This document shows, one piece after another, positions 1 to 7,125 of a stretch of DNA of 10,293 bases. The notes below the pieces were generated by a model. That model worked only from the letters and a program-made list of their open reading frames with translations. It was not told the origin of the DNA and did not search any database. Origin of the DNA: JBARCX01 sp049794535 (GTDB lineage: Bacteria > Pseudomonadota > Gammaproteobacteria > Xanthomonadales > Rhodanobacteraceae); the NCBI GenBank assembly GCA_049794535.1, contig JBARCX010000215.1, positions 1 through 10,293 of the forward strand, in the 5' to 3' direction. Within the stretch, counting starts at the first letter, position 1. The number at the start of each line of letters is the position of its first letter. A program made the translations under genes and the position numbers.

Positions 1-1362
1 TTCGTCGACGATGCCGTTGACCTTACGCACACCGGTTTCGATTTCCTCGAGCGCACGTCCCGTTTTGCCGACCAATGAGGCACCTTGGGTCACTTTCTCA
101 TGGTTGTCGTTGATCAATTGCTTGATCTCCTTGGCGGCGGCCGAACTACGTTGCGCAAGAGTTCTCACCTCCGTCGCCACTACCGCGAAGCCTCTGCCCT
201 CTGCACCGGCTCGCGCGGCTTCCACCGCGGCATTCAAAGCCAGCAGATTGGTTTGAAATGCAATTTCATCCATCAAGCCAATGATCTGGACCACATTGCC
301 CGTCGACATGGTGATCTCGTGCATCGCAGTGACGGCCGCCTTCGCCACCGAACTACCCTGCTCTGCGTTCAAACGAACGGTTTTGGCCAGCTCGCAAGCC
401 TGATCGGCACCGTCGGCGTTGTGCTTGATGGTGACGCTCATTTCTTCGATCGATGCAGCGGTTTCTTCGAGTGAGCTGGCCTGCTCCTGTGTGCGCTGTG
501 AAAGATCGTCGTTGCCTTGCGAGATATCGCGCGCAGCGGCCATCACCTGCTCGGATGTATCCCGCACGCTGCTCACCATATCGGCGAGCTTGCGATCCAT
601 ATTCTGCAAGGCATGCAGCGTGTCGCTGAACTCGTCATGCCCATCGATCAAGAAGGCATTGTTCAGATGGCCGTCGCTGATCGCCGTCGCAAGCCCTTTG
701 GCCCGCATCAGCGGAATCATGATTCTGCGCGTGGTGAAGTACGCCAAAATGATGGCGATGAGCACCGCACCAAGAACGGTGATGCCAGCAGCAAGCATGG
801 CGGCCTGCGCACGAGCCTGCAGCGTTGGCTCGATATGGCTAACGCGAACATCCGCATCATTGGCGAGTGCCAAAGCAAGATCGTCGAGTGCCCGGATCGG
901 ATCTTTGAACTGCGTGAAGTAGGTATTGGCAGCACGAGAGGTGGCCAACTCACCGGACACAATACGGTGATAGGTGGCTTCATATCCATCGCCGTAGACG
1001 CGCAGATGTTCACTGAAGCTATTGGCCTGCGTCACCCCCGTGGGAAACGCACGCAAGGTATTTAGATCGAGCAAAGTCTTCGCTCGCGCTCCTGCCCACT
1101 TTGCGTGGTAGGAGTCGACTTCCTTCGCGTCGCCAATGTTGATGAATGTGTCTTTTTCATAGCGGCGAAGCTCAAGCAAATCAGCCTGCAATCGGCGGGC
1201 GACAGTCGAGAAACTGACATCCCCATGCAGGGTTTCCATGGCAGTGGAGCGCAGGCCTGCAATACCCCAGGCACCTGCCGCTGCGGTGACAACAACCAGT
1301 GAAGTAAGCAGACCAAAAGCAGCGAATAAACGCGCACGGACGGTGAATCTTTTTATGAACAT
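1..1362 (-). CDS. Methyl-accepting chemotaxis protein (C-terminus beyond left edge)
   Basis: Chemoreceptor of the inner membrane that senses a ligand outside the cytoplasm and controls the CheA/CheW kinase. The minus-strand frame is open from the ATG at 1362 to the window edge, giving 454 residues with no stop, so the 3' end is missing. A short basic N-terminus is followed by a membrane segment (about 11-33), a helical periplasmic domain (about 35-185) of four-helix-bundle type with an RRYEKD motif near 66-71, a second membrane segment (about 187-209), a HAMP linker (about 210-262) and the coiled-coil signalling domain. The methylation-type helix with QEQASSLEETAAS is at 292-304. The hairpin tip, with AFQTNLLALNAAVEAARAG and GRGFAVVATEVR, spans about 368-400 and is nearly identical to the tip of enteric receptors. 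The ligand cannot be predicted. No strong ribosome binding site is seen, but the start falls just before the first membrane helix and 35 bases after a sigma-28 type promoter. Confidence 0.95.
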   Translation of the reverse strand, partial: MFIKRFTVRARLFAAFGLLTSLVVVTAAAGAWGIAGLRSTAMETLHGDVSFSTVARRLQADLLELRRYEKDTFINIGDAKEVDSYHAKWAGARAKTLLDLNTLRAFPTGVTQANSFSEHLRVYGDGYEATYHRIVSGELATSRAANTYFTQFKDPIRALDDLALALANDADVRVSHIEPTLQARAQAAMLAAGITVLGAVLIAIILAYFTTRRIMIPLMRAKGLATAISDGHLNNAFLIDGHDEFSDTLHALQNMDRKLADMVSSVRDTSEQVMAAARDISQGNDDLSQRTQEQASSLEETAASIEEMSVTIKHNADGADQACELAKTVRLNAEQGSSVAKAAVTAMHEITMSTGNVVQIIGLMDEIAFQTNLLALNAAVEAARAGAEGRGFAVVATEVRTLAQRSSAAAKEIKQLINDNHEKVTQGASLVGKTGRALEEIETGVRKVNGIVDE

Positions 1363-1396
1363 AAGCCACAACCAAAAGCAGGATTTGCTGCTGGAT

Positions 1397-1424
1397 GTAT
1401 CGGCCCTTCTGGTCACTTCTTAAA
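1397..1424 (-). promoter_or_regulatory. Candidate sigma-28 (FliA) promoter of the chemoreceptor gene
   Basis: Read on the minus strand, GCCGATAC occupies 1404-1397 and matches seven of eight bases of the flagellar sigma-28 -10 consensus GCCGATAA. TTTAAGAAGT lies upstream (1424-1415), so a -35 like TTAA or TAAG stands 15 or 14 bases away, against a consensus TAAA with 15. Transcription would begin near 1390 and leave a leader of about 28 bases before the ATG at 1362. Chemoreceptor genes are classic members of the FliA regulon, which supports the call. The -35 is imperfect. Confidence 0.65.
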
Positions 1425-1517
1425 CAACGGGCATGGTCAACATCGATCGCAAGATCCGGAGTGCGCCTAAACCGCCACGCCAGCTAGATTGCCCACACGA
1501 TCTTACGAGACAGCACC

Positions 1518-2243
1518 ATGCAGCTTTCAGCAGCCCACTCGATCCAGCGACGTCTCGATGTTGTCGACTGGCCCGTCGTCAACGGCACATTGAATGCAAA
1601 TGGCAATGCCCTGCTCCCGAACCTACTCACGCCCAGCGAATGTCACGCGCTGAGTTCGTTGTATCCGCGCAACGAACTTTTTCGCAGTCGTGTCGTCATG
1701 GGGCGGCATGGCTTTGGCCGTGGCGAGTACCAATACTTCAACTATCCGCTACCGGAACTTATTGACACATTGCGCACCACGGTCTATCCGCGACTGAGGT
1801 TGCTGGCGAATCAATGGAACGCAGCGATGGGCATCGATGTGCACTATCCCGACACACACGCCGAATTCATCGCACACTGCCATGCCCATGGCCAGATGCG
1901 CCCGACTCCGTTGCTACTGCAATACGGCCCGGATGATTACAACTGCCTGCATCAGGATCTGTACGGCGAGCATGTGTTCCCGCTGCAACTGGCCATCCTG
2001 TTATCCGAACCGGGCCGCGATTTTACCGGTGGCGAATTCGTATTGACCGAGCAACGTCCACGTATGCAATCACGACCCGAGGTATTACCACTTCGCCAAG
2101 GTGATGCCGTGATCTTTGCGGTGCATCACCGACCGGTACAAGGCAGCCGGGGCACCTATCGAGTGAACCTGCGTCACGGCGTAAGCCGCGTGCGCTCAGG
2201 GCAGCGACATACGTTAGGCATCATTTTTCACGACGCCACCTAG
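1518..2243 (+). CDS. 2-oxoglutarate/Fe(II)-dependent oxygenase
   Basis: Predicted soluble non-haem iron oxygenase of the prolyl-4-hydroxylase-like superfamily, 241 residues. Such enzymes couple oxidative decarboxylation of 2-oxoglutarate to hydroxylation of a substrate. The iron triad is readable: H145 and D147 in LHQDLYGEH, and H220 in VNLRHGVS. R230 in GQRHTLGIIFHDA sits ten residues after the distal His, where the 2-oxoglutarate-binding Arg is expected. The core strand PLQLAILLSEPGRDFTGGEF (155-174) and RQGDAVIF (193-200) are typical of the double-stranded beta helix. It resembles the uncharacterised COG3826-type bacterial proteins; the substrate is unknown and could be a protein, amino acid, lipid or nucleic acid. 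The N-terminal 40 residues lack recognisable motifs. The ATG at 1518 has only a weak upstream purine stretch, and no earlier in-frame start looks better. The gene diverges from the chemoreceptor, and its stop overlaps that of the convergent channel gene. Confidence 0.88.
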   Translation: MQLSAAHSIQRRLDVVDWPVVNGTLNANGNALLPNLLTPSECHALSSLYPRNELFRSRVVMGRHGFGRGEYQYFNYPLPELIDTLRTTVYPRLRLLANQWNAAMGIDVHYPDTHAEFIAHCHAHGQMRPTPLLLQYGPDDYNCLHQDLYGEHVFPLQLAILLSEPGRDFTGGEFVLTEQRPRMQSRPEVLPLRQGDAVIFAVHHRPVQGSRGTYRVNLRHGVSRVRSGQRHTLGIIFHDAT

Positions 2244-2884
2244 TGGTGAGGCTCTTGATCCGACTCATCCACTGCCGGGCGTGCCACCGGCAAATGCCAG
2301 TGGTGGCGTATTGCCATAAAGCGCAGGCCGAAACACAGACCTGCACCGGCAAGGGTGGTTGCCGTCGGTGGTAGATGCAGCAAGCTACCCACTACAACCA
2401 CCGTTGCGCCGGCGAGCGCGGCTACGGCATACAAGTCCGCACGCAGCACAGTAGGAATTTGTGTCACCAGTACATCGCGCAGCATGCCGCCGCCAATACC
2501 CGTAAGCATGCCCAGCAGCGCAGCCATCACCGGATTGAGTCCATGCGCCAGAGCTTTCTGTGCACCGGCCACGGCAAACAATGCCAAGCCGGCAGCGTCG
2601 GACATTTGCACCGGGTTGCGTAACCGTTCGATGGCGGCGTGGCGGTAGAACGTAATGACCCCCGCGAGCACGCTTATCCCGAGATAACGCCAGTCCGCCA
2701 TGGCCGCCGGCGGCGTGACACCAATCAGCACATCGCGTGCGATGCCACCGGCGTTGCCTGCCGCAAAGGCCAACACCAGCACGCCAAATAGATCCAATCT
2801 ACGGCGTACCGCGGTAAACGCACCGCTGAGTGCAAACACAAAGGTGCCGATGAGATCGAGCACCAGCAGGAGCATATGCAACAT
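2240..2884 (-). CDS. TRIC-family (UPF0126, YadS/YicG-like) membrane channel
   Basis: Predicted inner-membrane protein of the trimeric intracellular cation channel family, which conducts monovalent cations such as K+ in the prokaryotic members studied. From the chosen start it has 214 residues, close to the roughly 205 of E. coli YicG. It shows the family's internal duplication: two three-helix units, each with a glycine-rich kink followed by Arg-Asp (GNAGGIARDVLIG, 43-55, and GIGGGMLRDVLV, 129-140), and a seventh helix near the C-terminus. The tail (203-214) is acidic and histidine-ended. An in-frame ATG further upstream at 2935 would add 17 residues, but it lies inside the likely promoter and has no ribosome binding site. 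The ATG at 2884 follows AGGTGAAGGG by six bases. The gene converges on the oxygenase, with which it shares CTAG at the stops. A physiological role here cannot be read from the context. Confidence 0.9.
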   Translation of the reverse strand: MLHMLLLVLDLIGTFVFALSGAFTAVRRRLDLFGVLVLAFAAGNAGGIARDVLIGVTPPAAMADWRYLGISVLAGVITFYRHAAIERLRNPVQMSDAAGLALFAVAGAQKALAHGLNPVMAALLGMLTGIGGGMLRDVLVTQIPTVLRADLYAVAALAGATVVVVGSLLHLPPTATTLAGAGLCFGLRFMAIRHHWHLPVARPAVDESDQEPHH

Positions 2885-2890
2885 GAGTTG

Positions 2891-2900
2891 CCCTTCACCT
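2891..2900 (-). promoter_or_regulatory. Ribosome binding site fixing the channel gene start
   Basis: AGGTGAAGGG on the minus strand ends six bases before the ATG at 2884. It contains both AGGTG and AAGGG, each complementary to the 16S rRNA tail, with AAGGG at the better spacing. No comparable site precedes the ATG at 2935. Confidence 0.7.
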
Positions 2901-2913
2901 CGTAGTAGCCGTC

Positions 2914-2942
2914 TGTTTATCGTCAGCATAGACAACGGTCAA
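2914..2942 (-). promoter_or_regulatory. Candidate sigma-70 promoter of the channel gene
   Basis: On the minus strand TTGACC (2942-2937) and TAAACA (2919-2914) are separated by exactly 17 bases. The -35 matches five of six consensus bases and the -10 four of six. Transcription would begin near 2907, about 23 bases before the ATG at 2884 and downstream of the alternative ATG at 2935, so it supports the shorter protein. Confidence 0.55.
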
Positions 2943-3082
2943 TTGATTTCTGCGCTGCCCACGGCATAAGCATGTCCATGGATGCGCCGCGCAACCATTT
3001 GGCGCAATCGGATTATTTGCTTCCCACGCCCCGCCCCTAATGTTTGCTCATCCCGGGCTTCCACGCCCGCATGACCCACATC

Positions 3083-3089
3083 AGGAGGT
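3083..3089 (+). promoter_or_regulatory. Strong Shine-Dalgarno site of the dehydrogenase gene
   Basis: AGGAGGT lies six bases before the ATG at 3096, a near-perfect match to the 16S rRNA tail. It is the strongest ribosome binding site in the window and suggests high translation of the dehydrogenase. A weak five-base-pair hairpin (CGGGC at 3054-3058 with GCCCG at 3065-3069) lies just upstream; I attach no function to it. Confidence 0.8.
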
Positions 3090-3095
3090 TTCACC

Positions 3096-3980
3096 ATGTC
3101 CCAGGTTTGGCTTATTACCGGTAGCTCACGCGGCTTTGGCAAGGCGTTGGCTGAGGCCGTACTCGCTGCCGGTCACTCGCTGGTCGCCACAGCGCGTACA
3201 CCTGCCCAACTCACCCCGCTGGTAGAGCGCTATGGCGACCGCGTGCGTGCAGTAGCTTTGGATGTCACTGACGCTGCCGCGGCCCACGCGGCCGTGCAAG
3301 CTGCGGTCGATGCGTTTGGCCGGCTCGATGTGGTGGTCAACAACGCTGGCTACGGCAATCTGGCCACCATCGAAGAAGGCGATGACGCAGACTTTCGCGC
3401 TCAGCTGGAAACCAACCTATTCGGCGTAGTGAACGTAACTCGCGCCGCCCTGCCCGTACTGCGCAAACAACGCACTGGCCACATCATCCAGTTCTCCTCC
3501 ATCGGCGGGCGCGTTGGTGTGCCAGGTCTAGCCGCCTATCAAGCGGCGAAATGGGCGGTGGAAGGCTTTTCCGAAGTGTTGGCGAAAGAGGTCGCCCCCT
3601 TTGGCATCCACGTGACCCTCGTTGAGCCAGGTGGCTTCCGCACCGATTGGGCGGGCTCGTCGATGACGGTCTACACACCCAACGCCAACTCGGAATACGC
3701 GCCCATACTCGGCGGGATGATCAACCTTATGCAGGCACATAAAGGTCACGAAGCGGGCGATCCAGCCAAAGCGGCACAGGCCATCCTCACGATTGCAAAT
3801 ACACCCGAGCCGCCATTGCGGCTATTGCTAGGCTCCGATGCGGTATTCCTTGCCGAGCAGCAGTCCGCACGGATGGCGGCCGAAGATGCCAAGTGGCGTA
3901 CGCTCAGCCTATCGACCGATTTCGACAGCACACCGGAAGCTATAGAGGAGCGCTTCCGTATGCTGCGATCATTGGCTTGA
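3096..3980 (+). CDS. Classical short-chain dehydrogenase/reductase, probably NADP(H)-dependent
   Basis: Soluble Rossmann-fold oxidoreductase of the classical SDR family, 294 residues, somewhat longer than the usual 250 because of a C-terminal extension. The cofactor motif TGSSRGFG is at 8-15, and R34 after the second strand (VATAR) favours NADP(H). NNAG is at 82-85, the structural Asn is N107 (LETNLFG), and the catalytic Ser, Tyr and Lys are S135, Y148 and K152 (YQAAK). The post-catalytic PGGFRTDW motif is at about 178-185. The pattern NNAGYG with a long C-terminal part resembles the 17-beta-HSD-like SDR subgroup; the true substrate, perhaps a ketone or aldehyde, cannot be read. The start is well supported by AGGAGGT. 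An AraC-type regulator gene begins 43 bases downstream on the same strand with no terminator between, so the two are probably cotranscribed. Confidence 0.93.
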   Translation: MSQVWLITGSSRGFGKALAEAVLAAGHSLVATARTPAQLTPLVERYGDRVRAVALDVTDAAAAHAAVQAAVDAFGRLDVVVNNAGYGNLATIEEGDDADFRAQLETNLFGVVNVTRAALPVLRKQRTGHIIQFSSIGGRVGVPGLAAYQAAKWAVEGFSEVLAKEVAPFGIHVTLVEPGGFRTDWAGSSMTVYTPNANSEYAPILGGMINLMQAHKGHEAGDPAKAAQAILTIANTPEPPLRLLLGSDAVFLAEQQSARMAAEDAKWRTLSLSTDFDSTPEAIEERFRMLRSLA

Positions 3981-4023
3981 TCGCACATCGTTCATAGGCA
4001 AGTCATGCAATGAGCATACGTAC

Positions 4024-5022
4024 GTGAAGCCCGATCAGATCCCACTCAGTCGTGGCGTGTTTGAACGCTTGAGCGCGCTTGGGCTTGACGTACCCGCCAT
4101 ATTGCAGCGCGCGGGGTTGTCCACCGACTTGATCCAGCAGCCCCGCGCTGCCTTAGGCACAGCACAGTTTTTTGCGCTGTGGCAGGCCATCGAAGCCATG
4201 AGCAACGACCCCGCATTAGGGCTTCGCCTAGGCGATGGCACCCGCACAAAAACGTATGATGTCGTCACTCTGGCAGCACTGCACTCGGCCACCCTTGGCG
4301 AAGCGTTGCAGACCCTGGCTCGCTACAAGCGGCTTACCTGTCCCGAGGAAATCGGCATTGAACTGAGCCGCAACGAAGCTGCGGTCAGCATGCGCTGGAT
4401 ACTAGCGGACAGCTATACGCCAGCCATGCTGGTGGACGCGATCTTTGCCTCCAATCTGGCGCTAGCCGAACGCGGAAGTGGCCACATCATTCGTCTTCGA
4501 CGATTGGAACCGACGCGTCGACCGATAGCATCTGACATGCTATCCGCACACTTTCGCTGCGAACTGCGCTTCAACGCCGCGGAGGATCGCATCGTGTACG
4601 ACCGGGCCGACCTCGACCTACCCTTCATCACGCACGATGAAGACCATCTGGCTACGGTGGTGCCTACGCTAGACCAAGCGCTACACACGTTGAGCGCAAC
4701 CACATCGCTAAGCGACAAGGTGTGGAACGTGCTGGCCCGTGGCATGCGCGGCGGACATCAGCGCATGGCGCAGGTCGCCGCTGCACTGCACCTAAGTCCA
4801 CGAACCCTGCAGCGCCGGCTGGGTGAAGCCGGCACCAGTTATCAGCAATTGCTGGACCAAGTGCGCCACCATATCGCGCAGCACTTGCTCGATGTCACCG
4901 ACCTGGACACCGGCGAGATAGCCTTTCTACTCGGCTTCGAAGAACTCAATTCCTTCAACCGCGCATTCCGGCAATGGGAAGGAAAGACACCCACTCGGCG
5001 ACGATCCACGGCAGCGGGATAA
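4024..5022 (+). CDS. AraC-family transcriptional regulator
   Basis: DNA-binding regulator of 332 residues. Residues about 15-205 form an arabinose-binding-like domain of the type found in OruR/ArgR-like and virulence AraC regulators (PF12625 style). Residues about 235-325 form the paired helix-turn-helix DNA-binding domain. The first helix-turn-helix is RMAQVAAALHLSPRTLQRRL (247-266). The second contains IAFLLGFEELNSFNRAFRQW (299-318), followed by EGKTPTRRR, the family signature. The ligand is unknown. The start is taken as the GTG at 4024; no good ribosome binding site precedes it and no upstream in-frame ATG was found, so the exact N-terminus is uncertain. It follows the dehydrogenase gene by 43 bases and probably belongs to the same transcript, making that dehydrogenase its most likely target, though this is inference. 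Confidence 0.92.
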   Translation: MKPDQIPLSRGVFERLSALGLDVPAILQRAGLSTDLIQQPRAALGTAQFFALWQAIEAMSNDPALGLRLGDGTRTKTYDVVTLAALHSATLGEALQTLARYKRLTCPEEIGIELSRNEAAVSMRWILADSYTPAMLVDAIFASNLALAERGSGHIIRLRRLEPTRRPIASDMLSAHFRCELRFNAAEDRIVYDRADLDLPFITHDEDHLATVVPTLDQALHTLSATTSLSDKVWNVLARGMRGGHQRMAQVAAALHLSPRTLQRRLGEAGTSYQQLLDQVRHHIAQHLLDVTDLDTGEIAFLLGFEELNSFNRAFRQWEGKTPTRRRSTAAG

Positions 5023-5066
5023 ACTGCCGGTACGAGCTCTCGCCCTTCCAGCCGACTCAGTGGTGC

Positions 5067-5081
5067 CGTACAAACGTACAA
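5067..5081 (+). repeat. Short direct repeat CGTACAA x2
   Basis: CGTACAA occurs twice (5067-5073 and 5075-5081) with one base between, in the gap between the AraC regulator and the pirin gene. Direct repeats can be regulator half-sites, but this one is short and may be chance. Confidence 0.3.
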
Positions 5082-5149
5082 TCCAGCAACAGTCCGTTTC
5101 CTGCACGCTTATTTCGCGCTGCCAGCAACGGCCTTACATTGACTGTCAG

Positions 5150-5164
5150 GCGCCGCACCGGCGC
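5150..5164 (+). promoter_or_regulatory. GC-rich dyad upstream of the pirin gene
   Basis: GCGCCG (5150-5155) and CGGCGC (5159-5164) form a perfect six-base inverted repeat around CAC, ending 23 bases before the GTG start of the pirin gene. TTGACT, a fair -35 element, lies just upstream at 5139-5144, so the dyad would fall between -35 and -10 of a weak promoter. The -10 candidate (CAATAC, 5164-5169) is poor. It may be an operator or a leader hairpin. Confidence 0.3.
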
Positions 5165-5187
5165 AATACCTATGCAGGAGAACCGTC

Positions 5188-5889
5188 GTGATTGAACGCA
5201 GACCCTTCGATAGTCTCGGTGGAGCCGACCACGGCTGGCTCAACGCCAAGCATCATTTTTCGTTCGCCAGCTACAACGATCCCAAGCGCATGGGCTGGGG
5301 CGCGCTGCGCGTGTGGAACGACGACACCATCGCCGCGCAAACCGGCTTCCCGCCGCATCCGCATTCGGATATGGAGATCATCACCTACGTCCGCGAAGGT
5401 GCCATCACCCATCGCGACAATCTGGGCAACCAAGGCCGTACCGAGGCTGGCGACGTGCAGGTCATGAGCGCCGGCAGCGGCATCACCCATAGTGAGTACA
5501 ACCTCGAGTCGGATGCCACCCAGATATTCCAGATCTGGATCATCCCCGATGAGCATGGCCAGCCGCCGTCATGGGGCGCCAAGCCATTTCCGACCGGTGA
5601 CCGCTCGGGCCGTTTCGTGGCGCTCGCTAGTGGCTACAAGGAAGACACCGACGCCCTACCCTTGCGCACCGATGCACGCGTGCTGGGTGCCACCCTCAAG
5701 GCTGGCGAGACGACGGAGTACACGATGGCCGACAACCGTTTTGGTTATCTGGTGCCGGCCAAGGGCTCGGTCGAAATCAATGGTGTGACACTCGCCGCAC
5801 GCGATGGTGCCGCCATACGCAACGAGCCCGTACTGCGCGTGAAAGCACTGGAAGACGCCGAGTTGGTACTGGTGGATACGGCGCCCTGA
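5188..5889 (+). CDS. Pirin family protein (YhhW-like, putative quercetin dioxygenase)
   Basis: Cupin-fold metalloprotein of 233 residues, the same size as E. coli YhhW. Some bacterial pirins open the flavonoid quercetin with oxygen, and others modulate enzymes or regulators by protein contact; which applies here cannot be told. The metal ligands are all present at the YhhW positions: H57 and H59 (PHPHSDMEI), H101 and E103 (ITHSEYN). The N-terminal cupin carries PHPHSDMEIITYVREG, GDVQVMSAGSGITHSE and FQIWIIP. The second, degenerate cupin (about 150-233) lacks a metal site, as in the family. The start is the GTG at 5188, seven bases after AGGAG (5176-5180). It stands 165 bases after the AraC gene and 97 before the quinone oxidoreductase, a neighbour consistent with handling quinones or flavonoids. 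Confidence 0.93.
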   Translation: MIERRPFDSLGGADHGWLNAKHHFSFASYNDPKRMGWGALRVWNDDTIAAQTGFPPHPHSDMEIITYVREGAITHRDNLGNQGRTEAGDVQVMSAGSGITHSEYNLESDATQIFQIWIIPDEHGQPPSWGAKPFPTGDRSGRFVALASGYKEDTDALPLRTDARVLGATLKAGETTEYTMADNRFGYLVPAKGSVEINGVTLAARDGAAIRNEPVLRVKALEDAELVLVDTAP

Positions 5890-5913
5890 ACGATGAGTGT
5901 TCTCGCTGCCCAT

Positions 5914-5943
5914 GCGATGAGCGCTTGATATCGCGCTCATCGC
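5914..5943. repeat. Perfect 11-bp inverted repeat (hairpin) after the pirin gene
   Basis: GCGATGAGCGC (5914-5924) and its exact reverse complement GCGCTCATCGC (5933-5943) flank an eight-base loop, beginning 24 bases after the pirin stop. In RNA this would be a stable stem. No run of T follows, so it is not a classical intrinsic terminator. It could end or attenuate the pirin transcript with Rho, protect its 3' end, or serve as an operator for the quinone oxidoreductase gene that starts 43 bases later. Confidence 0.6.
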
Positions 5944-5986
5944 CGCCAACCTTGCATGCAATACCAAGTGACAGCGAAGCCTCACG

Positions 5987-6994
5987 ATGCCCAACATGCA
6001 AGCCATCGAAATCCGCCAACCCGGCGCTCCAGACGTACTTCAACTGACATCGCGCCCGATCCCGCAACCCGGGCCGGGCGAAGTGTTGATCAAGGTGGCA
6101 GCGTCTGGCGTGAATCGGCCGGATGTATTTCAGAGACAAGGCAACTACGCACCGCCACCGGGCGCCTCTGACTTGCCTGGGCTGGAAGTGGCCGGTGAAT
6201 TGATCGATGGCGACCTGAGCGGCGACAACCCGTTTGGCCTGCGTCATGGCGATGCGGTCTGCGCCCTACTGGCAGGCGGTGGCTATGCCGAGTATGCCGT
6301 TGCACCGTTAGCGCAATGCCTGCCGGTGCCGGCAGGCTTGTCGATGATCGAAGCCGCGGCACTGCCGGAAAACTACTTCACCGTGTGGAGCAACGTGTTC
6401 GATCGTGGCCAGCTCGGTCATGGCGAAGGCGGCGCGGACGAATCCTTGCTGGTGCAAGGCGGCTCCAGCGGTATCGGCGTTACCGCGATACAGCTCGCAC
6501 ATGCGCTAGGCCATCGTGTATTCGCCACTGCCGGCAATACCGAGAAATGTGAAGCCTGCGCAGCGCTCGGTGCGCAAGCCATCAACTATCGCGAGCAGGA
6601 TTTCGTGCAGGAAGTGAAACGCCTCACCGATGGTCGCGGCGTCGACGTGATCCTCGACATGGTGGCTGGCGATTACATCGCACACGAGCTGGATGCGCTT
6701 GCTGACGGCGGGAGGTTGGTGTTTATCGCCACGCTTGGCGGTAACAAGGGCGCTATCGATGCATCGATGATCATGCGCCGTCGGCTTACCCTCACAGGCT
6801 CAACCCTGCGTGTACGTTCGGTCGCCTTCAAGGGTGCCATCGCACGCCAATTGCACGAGAAAGTCTGGCCACTGCTGGAAGCCGGCAAAGTACGCCCTGT
6901 AATCCATGAGATCTTTCCCGCTGCCGAAGCAGCCAAGGCGCATGCACTGATGGAAAGCAGCACGCATATCGGCAAGATCATGCTGCAGTGGTGA
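5987..6994 (+). CDS. PIG3-type NAD(P)H quinone oxidoreductase
   Basis: Soluble zinc-independent member of the medium-chain dehydrogenase/reductase superfamily, 335 residues, the usual length. Enzymes of this type reduce quinones with NADPH. The catalytic domain carries NRPDVFQRQGNYAPPPGAS (43-61), the hallmark of the PIG3/TP53I3 group (TIGR02824-like). The quinone oxidoreductase signature VQGGSSGIGVTAIQLA lies at 156-171 in the Rossmann domain. The segment TAGNTEKCEA (181-190) corresponds to the loop that grips the NADPH phosphate. The structural and catalytic zinc cysteines of alcohol dehydrogenases are absent. The start is ATG 5987; an in-frame ATG at 5996 is a close alternative, and neither has a clear ribosome binding site. 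The gene follows the pirin gene after 97 bases that include a hairpin, and precedes the MBL hydrolase gene by 131 bases. Confidence 0.94.
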   Translation: MPNMQAIEIRQPGAPDVLQLTSRPIPQPGPGEVLIKVAASGVNRPDVFQRQGNYAPPPGASDLPGLEVAGELIDGDLSGDNPFGLRHGDAVCALLAGGGYAEYAVAPLAQCLPVPAGLSMIEAAALPENYFTVWSNVFDRGQLGHGEGGADESLLVQGGSSGIGVTAIQLAHALGHRVFATAGNTEKCEACAALGAQAINYREQDFVQEVKRLTDGRGVDVILDMVAGDYIAHELDALADGGRLVFIATLGGNKGAIDASMIMRRRLTLTGSTLRVRSVAFKGAIARQLHEKVWPLLEAGKVRPVIHEIFPAAEAAKAHALMESSTHIGKIMLQW

Positions 6995-7125
6995 GCACAA
7001 TCACGTCTCTATAGAACTGACATGGATGTTGACCATAAGCAGCGCCTTGACGATGTACAAGGACAGTCGTGCGGATCAACGGGTAGCTTGGTAACCTCAA
7101 CGGATCGATTCCGTCCGAGACCACC

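Noticed and set aside
517..1065. Open 182-codon plus-strand frame within the chemoreceptor
   Set aside because: The opposite strand encodes clear HAMP and signalling domains; this frame is their shadow.
5172..5195. ATG at 5172 as a start or leader peptide before the pirin gene
   Set aside because: It is out of frame with pirin and ends after seven codons, and AGGAG lies inside it at the correct distance for the GTG at 5188.
5777..6247. Open 156-codon minus-strand frame over the pirin and quinone oxidoreductase junction
   Set aside because: It overlaps conserved parts of two solid genes and has no motif of its own.
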